Assembly: GCF_963676685.1 (NCBI RefSeq)
Contig: NC_092350.1
Span: forward strand, 7,119,486-7,183,485
Reading direction: 5' to 3'
DNA from: Mytilus edulis
Taxonomy: Eukaryota > Mollusca > Bivalvia > Mytilida > Mytilidae
Length of the DNA: 64,000 nt
In this document: piece after piece, positions 1 to 11,697 of the stretch
Position numbering within the stretch: the stretch's first letter is position 1
Layout: each line of letters opens with the position of its first letter
Notes under the pieces: generated by a model
The model's input: the letters and a program-made list of their open reading frames with translations, nothing else
Database searches by the model: none
What the model was told of the DNA's origin: nothing
Position numbers and translations under genes: made by a program

Positions 1-924
1 ACTTACATGAATTATACGTCATAGCGTAAGATGGAAATTATCGACTTGTTATATCAATATAGGAGCACCATTTATGTTTTAAGCTAAGAACTTACTAGTC
101 AAAAACTGGTTAGTTTGAATACCGCGGAAGTGTTTGGTTTAAGTTACTCTAAGAACTGTGTTTATGAAAAGGTGCATTCAATGAAAAATTTAAATGACTG
201 AATTCATTTTACTTTATTTTTGTGTGTATAGTTGTATATATGATGTATATTTTATTTTATTGCATACCTTGCTTTTCAAATGTTTAAAGAATTGTATAAA
301 AAAAAATATTTTCTTTCGTTTACTGTTATAATTTAAATAAAATTTGCTTTCGCTTATTTTAATAATTTTTATCTTGGATAAGCATTTTTGGGCAAAATAT
401 ATAAGTAACTTGAACGTTTGTATGGAAGATTAGGCAATGCCAAAATAAGTAGCTGCTTTTCGCTGCCTATATAGAATAACAACTACCCTTGAGAGCTCAA
501 ACGGCGAAAAAGTCAGTAATTTAAGGTGTTTATTCGGCCTCCAACAATGAACAAAACTCATACTGCTTAGAATGCAGTAGTGGTTCCGACATAACAAATG
601 GTACCAATGCAAAACAACTTACAAAAAAAGGTTTCTGACTAAAGCTAGTCGCAAGCCAAGTATAATTTTGAAAAAAAGTATGCATCCAAGACAAAATATC
701 AATTAATGCATATTGAATTGATTTAGTGTAACAACGTTATAACCCGTCTTGTGAAACATTACCTTGTGCACTATCAAACTTCGAAAGGTAGTAGAATCTT
801 AAAAACATTTTCGACTTCGTTAGGAGAAAAATTATATGAATACAAAAAAAGAAAACTTTTTAATAATCTATTTTAAGGACTTCTCAATTGACAGGTTGTA
901 TATATTCCTATGGTAAATATTCAC
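1..924. other. Intergenic, degenerate repeat
   Basis: No gene is visible. Around 500-600 there is a decayed minus-oriented piece of the commonest local repeat (the 'caacaatgagcaaaac' signature family, called family T here). The rest is AT-rich and featureless. Confidence 0.5.
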
Positions 925-1112
925 AAAAGAGGGACGAAAGATACCATAGGGACAGTCAAGCTCATATATCGAAAAATTAACTGACAACGCCATGGCTAAA
1001 AATGAAAAGAACAAACAGACAAACAATAGTACACATGACACAACATAGAAAACTAAAGAATAAACAACACGAACCCCACCAAAAACTAGGGGTGATCTCA
1101 GGTGCTCCGTTG
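925..1112 (-). repeat. Interspersed repeat family P, copy 1
   Basis: About 190 bp that recurs at 19586-19775 in the same orientation and at 22335-22525 inverted. Shared signatures are 'gggacgaaagatacca', 'tgacaacgccatggc' and 'ccaaaaactaggggtgatct'. The element has no coding capacity of its own. In two of three places it sits just beside a reverse-transcriptase remnant, so it may be that element's non-coding end. Confidence 0.75.
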
Positions 1113-1189
1113 TGTTGCTTATGAGATTACAAATCTAGTGAATAGTCTAATTCGGTAGGTCACATTTATGAAAGGGGAGGGGATTGTAG

Positions 1190-1745
1190 TTACGAGGTAA
1201 GGAACATATCCGATATCATTTGTGAAACGGTTATTCCATAACGGTCAACCAACTCGTGATGGCGTCCGTAAAATTTACGAAGAGATGATTTCAACTTCAC
1301 CATTTAGAACTCTTGGTTTAATAGCTTCCTTGTGAGCAACAAACCTGTATCAAGAAAATCATGATAGGAAATGCAAGCACGGGAATATCGTATTAATTGG
1401 GAGATATATACACCGTATGCAGGTGCTGCTTGAATGTTGCTACTTAGAAATGGAAAGTTCACACTTGGAAAGCTGAAATCCTCTCGTTTGTCGTAAAGTT
1501 TTGTTTTCAATCGACCCTCATTGTCAATTTCTAGATGTAAGTCAAGATATGAGGCCGACTTAATTGTATCTGTTGTATCCTTTATCTCTATTTCAATGGG
1601 ATAGATGCGTTCGACCTAGTCACCAAATTTTGAGTTATGTAGTGAAAGAACATCATCTTTATAGCGGAAAATAGAGTTAAAGGATATTCCAAACTTCTTA
1701 TCTTTCTTCCTAAGAAGTTCCTGTATGAAGTCGGCCCTGATAGCA
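1190..1745 (-). pseudogene. Reverse transcriptase remnant, copy 1
   Basis: Read on the minus strand, this stretch gives the end of a reverse-transcriptase-like protein. It has an RYxDDV catalytic-box equivalent (RYKDDVLSLHNSKFGD), then YLDLHLEIDNEGRLKTKLYD, then AYGVYISQLIRYSRAC, then LKSSLRKFYGRHHELVDRYG. In-frame stops follow the FGD and the NQEF, so it is dead. The family is a mobile-element reverse transcriptase common in bivalves. I cannot say from sequence alone whether it is Penelope-like or another class. A second, shorter copy is at 19870-20130. Confidence 0.7.
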
Positions 1746-2236
1746 CATCATATTTTTTACAATGATATTGTTTACCGAGTGGGTAAAGTTATCGATGCTT
1801 TCAATAACTTATTCTAAAAGGTTTTAATATCAACACTGTACTTTAATCTTTAAATGTTTTATCGGTATAAATATTGCGAGTTATTATTAAATTAAAAACT
1901 AACTCAATGTTTAAACAAATCCCGCCACACTCTATATGTGCATGTCCCGTGTAGAGAGCCTGTAGTTTAATGGTTGTAATTTGTTGATGTGGATTACCTG
2001 TACTTACGAATTCCCCAAAACTGGTATCCCCCAAATAATGATTAATCATCAGTAGTGGAACAAAAATACATTACAAATAATAATTTATAAATATACATTA
2101 AACAAATGTTATTCTGAAAAAGAAATCACTTTCATGGATGGTTGACTTATGTACAAATTCAAGAGCATATATAAAAAAGAAAAACATAGAAACACATTGC
2201 ACCGGTATGAAAACTACACTTAATATTTTGCTTTTT

Positions 2237-2242
2237 TTTATT
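2237..2242 (-). promoter_or_regulatory. Candidate poly(A) signal of the receptor-like gene
   Basis: AATAAA on the minus strand 28 nt past the TGA at 2270. It fits a short 3' end, but AT-rich sequence makes chance matches common. Confidence 0.3.
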
Positions 2243-2269
2243 TTTTCATCAATTGTCTTTGTTGCCCTA

Positions 2270-2801
2270 TCACTTTCCTCCCGAGTCTGTGTTGCCTGTA
2301 TCAGTTCCTTTTCCATTAATGGTATTATTTGTTTGATATGTGTTACTGTCTTTATCCAGTACTGCTGTGTCGGAATTAACATTGTATTTTGACTCCTTTC
2401 TTTCAATGACGCCATTGATCGAATGGGGAAGATTGGTTTCTACATTGTATGACTGCGAATTGTCACGTCTGCGTAATGTTATATTATACATAACATATGG
2501 ATATGCTTCGGGACAACATGCATACATCTGTACGGCTTTATATGCTGTGGAATTTACATATTCCCATTCAGGATGTTCAATATAATCTTCAGTGTCAACA
2601 AAGTCTGAGGATAGCACAATGTCTAGTGCCCTACCATGATATGACCAAGAACCAAATCGCATCAGGCAAAATATAACTGTGTTATCTATTTCGCTCCCTT
2701 CACAATTAGTAGTTATGGTAGTAGGAGGATACCAGGACAGGGAACCACTATTGAAGATGTAAACTCGCGGATTGTAAGCATTACCAGCATGTGATGAAGG
2801 G
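2270..2801 (-). CDS. Ligand-binding gene, last coding exon
   Basis: The acceptor is ttgttttag at 2802-2810. The first base completes a serine codon begun in the previous exon. The exon encodes the beta-strands with the Cys-loop, loop B and loop C, then the hydrophilic tail and TGA. The space between the two Cys-loop cysteines is 11 residues, against 13 in true Cys-loop receptors. Confidence 0.85.
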
Positions 2802-5800
2802 CTAAAACAAAACAAAAAATAGTTAAGTTTTAAATAATACCATGATTAATACGAAGCAAAAAGAAAATCATAGTTGTTGCCTTCTCTTTTGCATGTACAG
2901 TTTATGCTTTTGCCGGGTACTCATCTTAAATTGTAGTAGAAGTTATCAAAGACGTTCGATTAGTTTTTCCTAGAAAGTATTTACTCAGTTGTTCATTTCA
3001 GCAACCATAAACTAGATGCGAAATCCATATTTCATCAAGTGAATATTTGCAATTAACGATTATTATTTGTTAGTATACTACTGAATTGATAAAAGCAAAC
3101 TTCTCGGATATAGTGTTGAAAAGGAGAATCTCTTGATTGTTATGTCCCAATTATAAGACCCTCTGTGAACGAAGCTAGAAGGATACACATAACGTTAATG
3201 TAATTATAAATTAAAATATTTTAGAGGCTAATAATATAAATAATCCTTAAATGAATGGTACAAGATGAGTTAACTCAGACATATTTCAATATTGGTTTTC
3301 ATTAAATAAGAGAACATTATCTATAGCGGAATTATAATTCTGATACACATTTCGCAGCTTCTTCTTAGAAAAAATTACTATTGTATATGTATGCATGTGA
3401 AAATATGTCCGAACAAAGTAAGAATAAATTGCATCTTAACTGTTAAAATCAATTGGTGGTTATAATATACCTGTTGTATAGAACGATATCTGGCGTCCAC
3501 AATAAGTCTGACGGAAGAGTAAGTGCATCAAGGTCATAGAAGTCTAGAGACCAAGCCAGACGAGGATCTGTCCAGGCTATAGGAAGCCATGTCATTGCCT
3601 TTAATGTTTTTCCATCCTACATAAACAATGAAATAAAATTCTTAATATTTATTATATATTTTTGAGTATTGAGAAATCTATTTGTTGTTCAATGTAAGAT
3701 TACTCAAAATCTAACACATAGATAATTTTTCTCTATTGGAAAAAAATGATATATGGTGTGATTGCAAATGAGAATACTATCTATCAATTCAGTATAAATA
3801 ACGTGAATCAAGCAAACGACCTTCAAGAATGCAACAATGAGAAAAAAGAATCATCCCTTATAAGCCCGTTCAAAAAAGCCACCTTATAAAAACTAACAAC
3901 CTAATTTACAAAAAAACAATTTACGAAAAATATGAATATGACAGACATGAATCAACGACAAGTACTGAACTATTGGCTACTGACTTGGAACAGGGAGCAT
4001 TCCAAGTCAGTACCCTGTTATTCAGTTGTTGTCGTTTAATGCTGTATATCTTGTTGATTTTCCTTCATTTTTAAGGCCGTTAGTTTTCTCGATTGAATTA
4101 TTTTATATTTGTAATTTAGGGGCCATTTATAAGTGAATTGCGGTGTGGGTTTAACTCATTGATGGAGGCCGTATGGTAACCTATAGGTGTTTATATCTAT
4201 GTCATTTGGTTCCATGTATAGAGTTGATTCTATGGCAATAAAACTCTCATCTTCTTGGTTTTATAAGTATAGAATGTGCAGAGGTATAACAACCCTATCT
4301 TAACCTGGGATAGTTGTCGAATGGTATCACCAGCCCAGTAGTCAGCACTTCGGTGTTGACATGAATATCAATTATGTGGTCATTTGTATAAATTTCCTGT
4401 TTACAAAACTTTGAATTATTCGAAAAACTAAGGATTTTTTTGTCCCAAGAATAGATTTCCTTAGCCGTATTTGGCACAACTTTTTGGAATTTTGGGCCAT
4501 CAATGCTCTTCAACTTTGTACTAGTTTGGCTTTATAACTATATTGATATGAGCGTCACTGATGAGTCTTATGTAGATGAAACGCGCGTCTGGCGCACTAA
4601 ATTATAATCCTGGTACTTTTGATAACAAATAACAAAAGAACAAACTATAAAAATCAGTTGCATAGGATTTAACTCAACAGATCGATACAAATCACAAAAA
4701 CATAAAACAAAACTATACCCTGTTTTGAATATGAATTGAATGGGATAAGTTGATATTTTCGTAAATTAATGGATACTGGAGGACAACAAAAGGCGAATAA
4801 TTCTAAAAACTTGTTTGAAGAGCATAAACTCATGCAATGAACCTCAGAGTATATATCTTCTAGCGCCTCATATGTTATAAAATGTCCTCAATCCGTCTGA
4901 ATAGATAACGGCACCAATGTTTAAGTTTCATTTACCCGTTTTTCTAAGACGATACAAGTAAAGGTAACAAACGAAGTGTGCGACACCGGGTGTGTCGACA
5001 AGATACACTTTTCATATTCTTCTATTCTTATCTAGTTTATTCCAAGTGATGTACTTATACTGTAAGGTCATTGTCCTTATTGTTATCAACAAATAGCCAC
5101 TTACGCATTCCTCTATTTTAATCAGGTTCACTCCATGTTCTACCTTCACTGTTGGATGTTCAATAGTTCCTGGTCTGGCTAGCTTGTTATAGTTGTATAA
5201 AATTTCATCTAAGATTTCTTCTTCGATCATGTCTGGTCTACCTATATAAAGACAATACAATCGAGAAGAATATTTAATGCACTTTATCTACAAAGTTATA
5301 ACAGAAATAACTAAATATATTAGTCATAAAATAGCACCAACAACCACAACATAGCCACTCAATAAAGGACTAACGTGTGATCTAAGACAGTGAAAAAAAT
5401 GTAGCTCGTGTGTTCAAACACATTGTATCGGTAAACGAAATCGTGCCGATTTTGACTGATTTATCTCACACCTCTCATTTTATCAAATATATTTCAGACA
5501 CTTTTAGTTACAAGTATTTGTAGTAAACAATATTGTATTCTTTAATACACATTACTGTGTTCAGGATAAGCGTCCACGATTTAATTATATAAACACATTT
5601 TTTCTAGAACTAGCTACATAAACCCATACTTCAAACATTAGTTATATTAATATTGTCTCCAAAAGTATAAGTGTTTAAGTAACTACTGCTTGAAATAAGT
5701 GTCCTTATAAGAATTTCTTGAAATTAGTGTCCATGAAATACATTGCAATGTCACTAGATCTTGAAAGCCTTTACCTTGAACATATTTATAATTTTATAGT

Positions 5801-8800
5801 TAGTTATTTTAAGTATGACAAGCGACGATGTTATTTATTGTTGAACTCATTTATCATAAAATCAGCTATCAAAATCAATTATCACCTTTATATTTATCGT
5901 TCGCAGTATTCAAATGTCTATGTTAAAATGCAGTTATCACAAAAATCAGTACTTGAAAGCGTTAATCATTAAGTTTGTTCTGAACACATAATACTTTAAA
6001 GCAATAAGATGTATTATCTAAACTCCTCTATCACATAATTACGTATTGTACGAAACAACATCTTTTTTTTAATAAATATTCAGTTTATTGCACAATTGGT
6101 TGTTGACAAATACCATAAAAGGTACAACTATCCCAAATAGGTTTATCCCTGTGTGTGAATTATCAAATGAACCAGGGGATTCAAAAGATAAACTTATTAT
6201 AAGTTTCAAAAGTGGTTAATAGAATATTACAATCTATATAGTTTACAAAATCTGCATAGCAACAAATCCGGAAAACATATGTTCTCTCTTTTTACGTTTT
6301 TCTACTTATTTTAATTGTATATCACGTGGTACAGATGTTTTATTATGTATCTCGAACACGTGTATTTTACGCGCAACGACATCTAAGTTAGTATAATGTC
6401 GTAATACTTTTTCTATCGATCTATTAACATCTGCTCTTTTCGTCTACGAAATTGGCTGTTGAATCTTGATAACCATATTTTACAGTATGTCCCTTAGTTA
6501 TCTGATAACTTTTTAATTTAAAGGAATTACGTAAAGCATGAATCGTTTTTCATTAATTCATATAACCATTTACATTTTGTTTTAAATTGTCTCATGGAAT
6601 TATTTGTTTTGCCAAATGATAAGGTTTGTTACATTTCCCACAACGCCAGATAACAGTTTGCCAGTAGGAGTTTTAATATGTTATCTGATCCAGAGGTGTC
6701 CCTTCAATGGAGTATATCCACTTAAGGAGAACAAATGAACTCTTCAACTCGTAATATGATATTTATGCTGCTATGCTTTTAACAGAAAAAACATATTCTT
6801 TACAGACAACAAAAAATCTTCAAATTGACGATAAAACTTGGGATCTTCAAGTTTGAAAAATGATCCATTGGAGAACTTATTAATAAAGAAACTCATCATA
6901 GATACCAGAATTGAAATTTTGTATTTGCGCCAGTCGCGCGTCTCGTCTACAAAAGACTCATCCGTAACGCCAAATCAAATTAATGTGAAAAGGGCCAAAA
7001 CAGTTACGCAATTGAAGAGCATTGAGGACAAAATAGTCCTAAATGTTTTGCCAAATACAGCTATGCTAATCTATTCCTGTGGTAGAAAGCCTTAATATTT
7101 CAAAAGTTTAAAGTTTTGTAGAAAAGTTAATTTATAATCATGACCATATAAATGATAACTCATATCAACATAGAAGTGTTGACTACAGGCTTGTGATACC
7201 CTCGGGGAATTAAAACTCCACCAGCTGTGGCATCGACCTAAGAACTAGTAACATGAATATAGATTTCAAAAACTAGATACATGACACATATTTAGAAAAA
7301 TAATTATATAAAAATTGCCTTCAAAAATAAAGTGTTTAAGTAAATTGTTCTTGAAATAAGTGCCTATGTTACAAATTATTTGAAGTAAAGTAATTGAGGA
7401 CGAAATTTATTGTTGAACTCATTCATTATAAAATTATTGTTCGCTGTAATCAAATGAATATTTGTTTAAAGCAGATTCTTGAGAGCGTTAATCATTAAGT
7501 AGGTTTTGAACACATAATACTTCAAAGCTATTAAAAATATTATCTCAACTCGTATATCACATAATTGATTATTGAAAGGATCAACATCTAAGTTAGTGTG
7601 ATGTCGTTATACTCATTCCATTAACCTATGCTCTCTCCATCTACAAAATTGGCTGTTGAATCCTGATTATCATATTTTAGAGCATGTCCCTTGGTGTATG
7701 ATAACTTTTTAATTTAGATGGAATTACATTAATACATATAACCATTGTCCATTGTATTTCAAATAGTTCCATTGAATTCTCCCTGTTGCCATATTGATAA
7801 GGTTTGTTACATTTCCCACAACGTCAGATAACAGTTTTTCAGTAGCAGTTAATATGTTATCTGATACAGAGGTGTCCCTTTAATGGAGTATATACACTTA
7901 AGGAGAACAAATAAACTTTTCAACTCTTGATATGATATGTATGCTGCTATGCTTTTAACAGAAAACATATTCCTGATAGCAAACATATATAATTCAGATT
8001 GACGATAAAACTTGTGATCGTCAAGTTAGAAAAACGATCCATTGGGTTTCATCTCCAACTAATAGCTTCAATATTGAGATGCAGAGGAAGTAGCAGGAGA
8101 TTGCAACTGGTTGGTTAATGCATCTATGTAATAGGAACCATTTAAGATTGGCGTTTTTGTTGATGTTTACTTAACGTCACGTAGAAATATTTCATGGATT
8201 TGATTTGGGATAGTTATCAAAGGTACCAGGATTATAATTTAATACGCCAGACGCGCGTTTCGTCTACATAAGACTCATCAGTGACGCTCAGATCAAAACA
8301 GTTAAAAAGCCAAACAAATACAAAGTTGAAGAGCATTGAGGACCCAAAATTTCAAAAAGTTGTGCCAAATACGGCTAAGGTAATCTTGTTTAGAAAAATA
8401 CGGACGAAAAATAAATATATCACGAAAATTGCCATTTTCATCAAAAGTATATAACAATTACGATTAAAACCATACGTACTTGATCATGTTTAAGTATAGG
8501 TAAAGATCAATTTAGTTCATTTAAAACAAAAAAAACTAAATAGTTTAAATGTTTAAATCACGATCAAAACTAGACAAAGTATGTATAGTTTGAAATGATG
8601 TATATACTCCTCCTTACTCCAAGCGGGCACAATCAAAACTGATAATTGACTTTGTATACGTTATAGTGAGCAAAATTCGGTTAAGGCATTTTAGTTCTAC
8701 AAATATTCTAAAAACAACGATATATTTTCAAGGTATCAGTCATTGATGCAAAATATGTTCTCTTTTTGTAAAGCCAGTGGAATACAAAGTGTGTACTTTT

Positions 8801-9211
8801 TTCTAAGCATCTGACCTGGCTATATTAACAAACACACCGAATAACTTAGTAAAACGTAGATAAAGAATGTGCAACCAAACACTGCAAGTCGAATAAACAC
8901 TGGAAATAGTATGATCGAAAAGAAAAACTACAAATTGACCAACAAATGTTCAAAAGCACTGCTCAGAAAATAAAAGATTGAAAGAAACGAGCTTCACAAA
9001 ACAAACCAGGCCAAACTCATGTACCCTCGAAGACATAACGGAACCTGCTCCACTATTAACGCCCACAAAAGGTGATGGCTTGATATCAAATATTGATTCA
9101 TAACTTTACTGAAACAAATAGACTTATATTTAGAATTGATTTTAAAATAAACTTACCATGAACAACAAAAAACAAATAAATCCCAAACATTAACTTTGTG
9201 AAGAAACCCAT
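2270..9211 (-). CDS. Nicotinic receptor-type ligand-binding protein lacking a pore
   Basis: Four exons join in phase (9157-9211, 5105-5241, 3471-3616, 2270-2801) to 289 codons with a stop. Residues 1-19 are a signal peptide (MGFFTKLMFGIYLFFVVHG). Residues 20-225 are a Cys-loop receptor ligand-binding domain. The N-terminal helix contains YNKLARP. Loop D has WLPIAWTD (Trp79) and loop A has WTPDIVLYN (Tyr111). The Cys-loop is Cys146-Cys158, loop B is GSWSYHG (Trp165), and loop C is YACCPEAYPY with vicinal Cys208-209. The whole aromatic box of an alpha-type acetylcholine site is present. After the pre-TM1 motif ITLRRR (220-225) the frame does not enter TM1. It runs 64 Asn/Ser/Thr-rich residues to TGA. 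By family knowledge this is either a secreted, acetylcholine-binding-protein-like product or a receptor gene that has lost its pore. A missed downstream exon beyond position 1 is possible but no good donor is seen after ITLRRR. Confidence 0.85.
3471..3616 (-). CDS. Ligand-binding gene, exon 3
   Basis: The 146-nt exon has acceptor tttatgtag and donor AACAG|gtatat. It encodes 48 residues plus two bases, with the landmark motifs WLPIAWTDPRLAW and LWTPDIVLYN (loops D and A). Confidence 0.9.
3960..4265 (+). repeat. Family T interspersed repeat
   Basis: This is a diverged member of the most frequent family in the window. It begins near a 'caggctcctgacttgg' equivalent and ends near the 'gagagttgtctcattggca...accacatcttctt' equivalent. 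Other members are listed below. It looks like a short non-autonomous element of about 300 bp. No tRNA-like head is visible. Confidence 0.55.
4297..4625 (+). mobile_element. Retrozyme-like repeat, copy 1
   Basis: It shares the body 'ccagcccagtagtcagcact', 'tcggtgttgaca' and 'tttggcacaactttttgg' with the copies at 6890-7245 (inverted), 8212-8390 (inverted), 24738-25075 and 25092-25434. It carries a complete hammerhead core at 4552-4595. There is no open reading frame, so it would depend on another element's reverse transcriptase, as retrozymes do. Confidence 0.75.
4552..4595 (+). ncRNA. Type I hammerhead ribozyme
   Basis: In order: stem I strand GCGTCA, core CTGATGA, stem II GTCT/AGAT around TATGT, core GAA, a two-pair stem III AC/GT around GCGC, cleavage nucleotide C4589, and stem I strand TGGCGC. 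All six stem I pairs form, one of them G-U. Stem II closes with one G-U pair. Every invariant core base is present, so the copy should be able to self-cleave between 4589 and 4590. A two-pair stem III usually needs dimeric RNA for good activity. Confidence 0.85.
5105..5241 (-). CDS. Ligand-binding gene, exon 2
   Basis: The acceptor is ctttatatag and the donor is GAATGC|gtaagt. The 137 nt begin with two bases that complete a glycine codon and then encode 45 residues. These include the N-terminal helix (EEEILDEILYNYNKLARPG) and the first beta-strand (VNLIKIEEC). Confidence 0.88.
5660..6845 (+). repeat. Local duplication, copy 1
   Basis: Paired with 7310-8050. Matching segments include 'aagtgtttaagtaa', 'gataaggtttgttacatttc', 'gtatatccacttaaggagaa' (5' to the repeat) and 'atgctgctatgcttttaaca'. 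Copy 1 is longer because of indels. Confidence 0.65.
6890..7245 (-). mobile_element. Retrozyme-like repeat, copy 2
   Basis: A full-length inverted copy, from the 'gtcgatgccac' start near 7240 to the tail near 6890. Its hammerhead region at 6927-6970 keeps stem I and stem II pairing. The core is broken: CGGATGA replaces CTGATGA, GAG replaces GAA, and the stem III base pair next to the cleavage site is lost. Confidence 0.7.
7310..8050 (+). repeat. Local duplication, copy 2
   Basis: Second copy of 5660-6845, shortened by deletions. Both copies end at the same 'gatccattgg' sequence, next to which a retrozyme-like repeat lies. Confidence 0.65.
8212..8390 (-). mobile_element. Retrozyme-like repeat, copy 3 (truncated)
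   Basis: A 5'-truncated inverted copy that keeps the ribozyme and the 3' tail ('taattataatcctggtacc' on its own strand). Confidence 0.7.
8244..8287 (-). ncRNA. Type I hammerhead ribozyme, intact copy
   Basis: On the minus strand: GCGTCA, CTGATGA, GTCT-TATGT-AGAC, GAA, AC-GCGC-GT, C17 at 8250, then TGGCGT. Stem II is fully Watson-Crick and stem I has six pairs including G-U. This is the best consensus copy in the window, with cleavage expected between 8250 and 8249. Confidence 0.87.
9157..9211 (-). CDS. Ligand-binding gene, exon 1 (signal peptide)
   Basis: ATG at 9211-9209, then 18 codons and one base before donor CATG|gtaagt. It encodes the start MGFFTKLMFGIYLFFVVH, a short basic end followed by a hydrophobic core. 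The single leftover G joins the GT that opens exon 2 to give glycine, so phase agrees exactly. Confidence 0.85.
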
Positions 9212-9714
9212 ACTTTTAGCTGCCTTTGAAACTTCAGAGCACAATAACAAATTGAACTACAAAGAATAGTAATCAGTAGCGCGTTTTATAACCCCGGGAT
9301 CATCAGGCCACTTCAAATGTATCAGGTGATGTAGAATCTACTTAATTAAAGTACATCGTATAACTTGTTATTTCTGGTTTGTTTTTAATTTAATTTACGA
9401 ACAAACTGACCGAAATTAGAACAATGAGACACATGTAATCGTTTATAGAACGTATTACTATATACAAACACAAATGCATGTATCTAAATACAAAAGGGCA
9501 TAAAGCTTTATATAATTGTTCTCTGATAGGTCACTTCGTACTCACGTAGTACTGATAGGTCGATAATGACAAACAAACCGCCGTGGTTTTCGATATATTG
9601 TCATTGCATTAAATTTTTCAAGAATATCTATGGTACTGGCATGAACATACGGATTTTTTGTGTTATTAAAATTTACTGTTACAAAATATTAGAAATTATT
9701 ATAAATTAAGGAAT

Positions 9715-9905
9715 GTATCTCCCTCATGCAAAGCTCTGATTTCTTTCACATATTTGGCTATACTTTTTGGACCTTTTGGTTTATAGCTCTTCATCTTTTA
9801 TATAAGCTTTGGATTTCAAATATTTTGGCCACGAGCATCACTGAAGAGACATGTATTGTCAAAATGCGCATCTGGTGCAAGAAAATTGGTACCGTTAATT
9901 TTATT
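9715..9905 (+). mobile_element. Hammerhead-bearing repeat, second subfamily
   Basis: It has the same layout as the retrozyme-like repeats: a 'tttggctatactttttgg' body, then 'cacgagcatcactgaagaga', then a 'ggtaccgt' tail. The bases are diverged. The related copy is at 42935-43150 inverted. Confidence 0.6.
9835..9878 (+). ncRNA. Hammerhead ribozyme, second subfamily, probably inactive
   Basis: In order: stem I GCATCA, core CTGAAGA (position 7 is free to vary in hammerheads), stem II GACA-TGTAT-TGTC, then AAA where GAA is required, stem III AT-GCGC-AT, C17 at 9872, and stem I TGGTGC. All three helices pair, but by different bases from the first subfamily. Guanine 12, the general base, is A here, so cleavage is unlikely in this copy. 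Confidence 0.7.
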
Positions 9906-11697
9906 GTTTTAAAAATATAGATTTTCGAAAGATAGGAAAATTGCAAACAAAATCTTTAAAGGAATAAAAGTTCATTTAACTGACTTTTATGTGGGGTTAA
10001 CAATAAAAGTGTTTTTTTAAATCTTTAAAGAGTTATTAATAATGGCTTTTTAAAATATCAGCCATATAAATGGTTAGGGACGAAAAATTTACAACTGAGG
10101 GAGTAGTTCTATTTTATTCTAGTCAAACGGTCTACAATTTTTACATTGATATTTATTGGATTGTAATAAAGAAACTAAAACCTTTCTAATAGCGTTTATG
10201 AAACCCAAATCTATCAATATCCCATTCCAAATTTGTGAAGATAAGTATATGTAAACTTCAAATTGATTAAAAGATGCAGTCATTAATTTTATCAATTCGC
10301 CGTTCGGTGACGTCCAGTCGAGTGTTTATGTTATAACCAATTAAATTTTATTTTTTGTTAAACATAGTTTATAGTTAACCAAAATCACCTTTTGCCTTTG
10401 AAACACTGACTTACGTTACGGTTACATTATAGACGTACAAAATCAAAACAGAAATTAAAAAATTCGATATAAACAATGGATATATTGTCGAAATAAACGA
10501 TGGAGCTAAAACGAGATATACTTCTGCATCGAGCTACATCAGAAAACATGTAGGCAAACTGCCAAAACTAAGGTTAATTCTAATTCGGATAACTATCGCT
10601 GATTCATTTGGTTTTGAAAAACTAACATACATGTATCCTGTATCACATTGCAAATTATTATCTCCAGTTTACTTCAGCACAATCAATGTATACGAGAAAA
10701 TGTATGAAAAGTTTGATTTTGAATTTAAAAAAGCTTAATAACAATCTAAGTAATCAACATACCAAAACCGACGAAGAGAACAGCGATCCACAGACGGTAA
10801 CCTATCATCATTGATTATCAATATTCTAAACTCACACTCAATTACAATGTTTTATACGGTATGAACTATCTTGCCATGCATGTATCAGGTGATACCGGGA
10901 AAATGTGCACAACTTATAAAGTTCAACTAGTTAAGTCTGGTTTCAAATGAAAACAACTCTAAAGGAAATTGAGCATCAAGTTCATGCAATTGAAGTAATT
11001 GACTGACTTAAATATTTCCCTATCTTACAAAAAAATGTATATATATGGTGTCTTTCATCAACTCCTTTGAGTTCCTTCATGCCTTGTCTAAAAAAATACA
11101 TTTTGTTATTTTGATAAAAACAGTAATCTGATCTTGAATTTCGATCTGTGGTAAAGGTCTTCCGTTTAATTCACATCTCTGGCATACGATACAGTTACAG
11201 GGGAGGTAATGACGTTGCTAACGTAAATTGTTATTTTCGCGACGTCAATCTATTACTTATCGGGAAAAGATTCAATGTTTTATCATTCAAACGTATTTAA
11301 CTTGAAAACGAGTTCATGGACCCCTCTTTTTAAAAATGCCATTTGGTTTGATAACGCGATTTGTTTGTGTGCCAGTTTTCATGAAAACGTAAATAGTGCA
11401 TTTTTATTAAATTTGATAAATATACAGCAAAAACTTATGTTTTTTTTTCTACATTCATGAACATTTGATAAATATGAGTTATTTCTGAATAAAGAAATGT
11501 ATAAATTTTTAGGATATTTATAAAATACAGAAATTACAATTTATTCATCAAAAAACAATTTGTGTTTATCTTTTAAAACATAAAAGTTATGTCTTTCTTT
11601 TAAAAAGAGAAAATACGGCCACAAATACGAATTTTGAGCAAATAAACAAAATTTCGACCTTATGTTACCCAAAAAAAAGCACATGAAGGTATATTTT

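Larger units (their letters stand above)
3617..5104. other. Intron with two repeats
   Basis: The intron between exons 2 and 3 holds a plus-oriented family T repeat (about 3960-4265) followed directly by a hammerhead-bearing repeat (4297-4625). The remainder is AT-rich with no further feature. Confidence 0.6.
5242..9156. other. Intron 1 of the ligand-binding gene
   Basis: It contains a tandem duplication (5660-6845 against 7310-8050) and, after each copy, an inverted retrozyme-like repeat (6890-7245 and 8212-8390). The stretch from 8400 to 9150 shows nothing recognisable. Confidence 0.6.
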
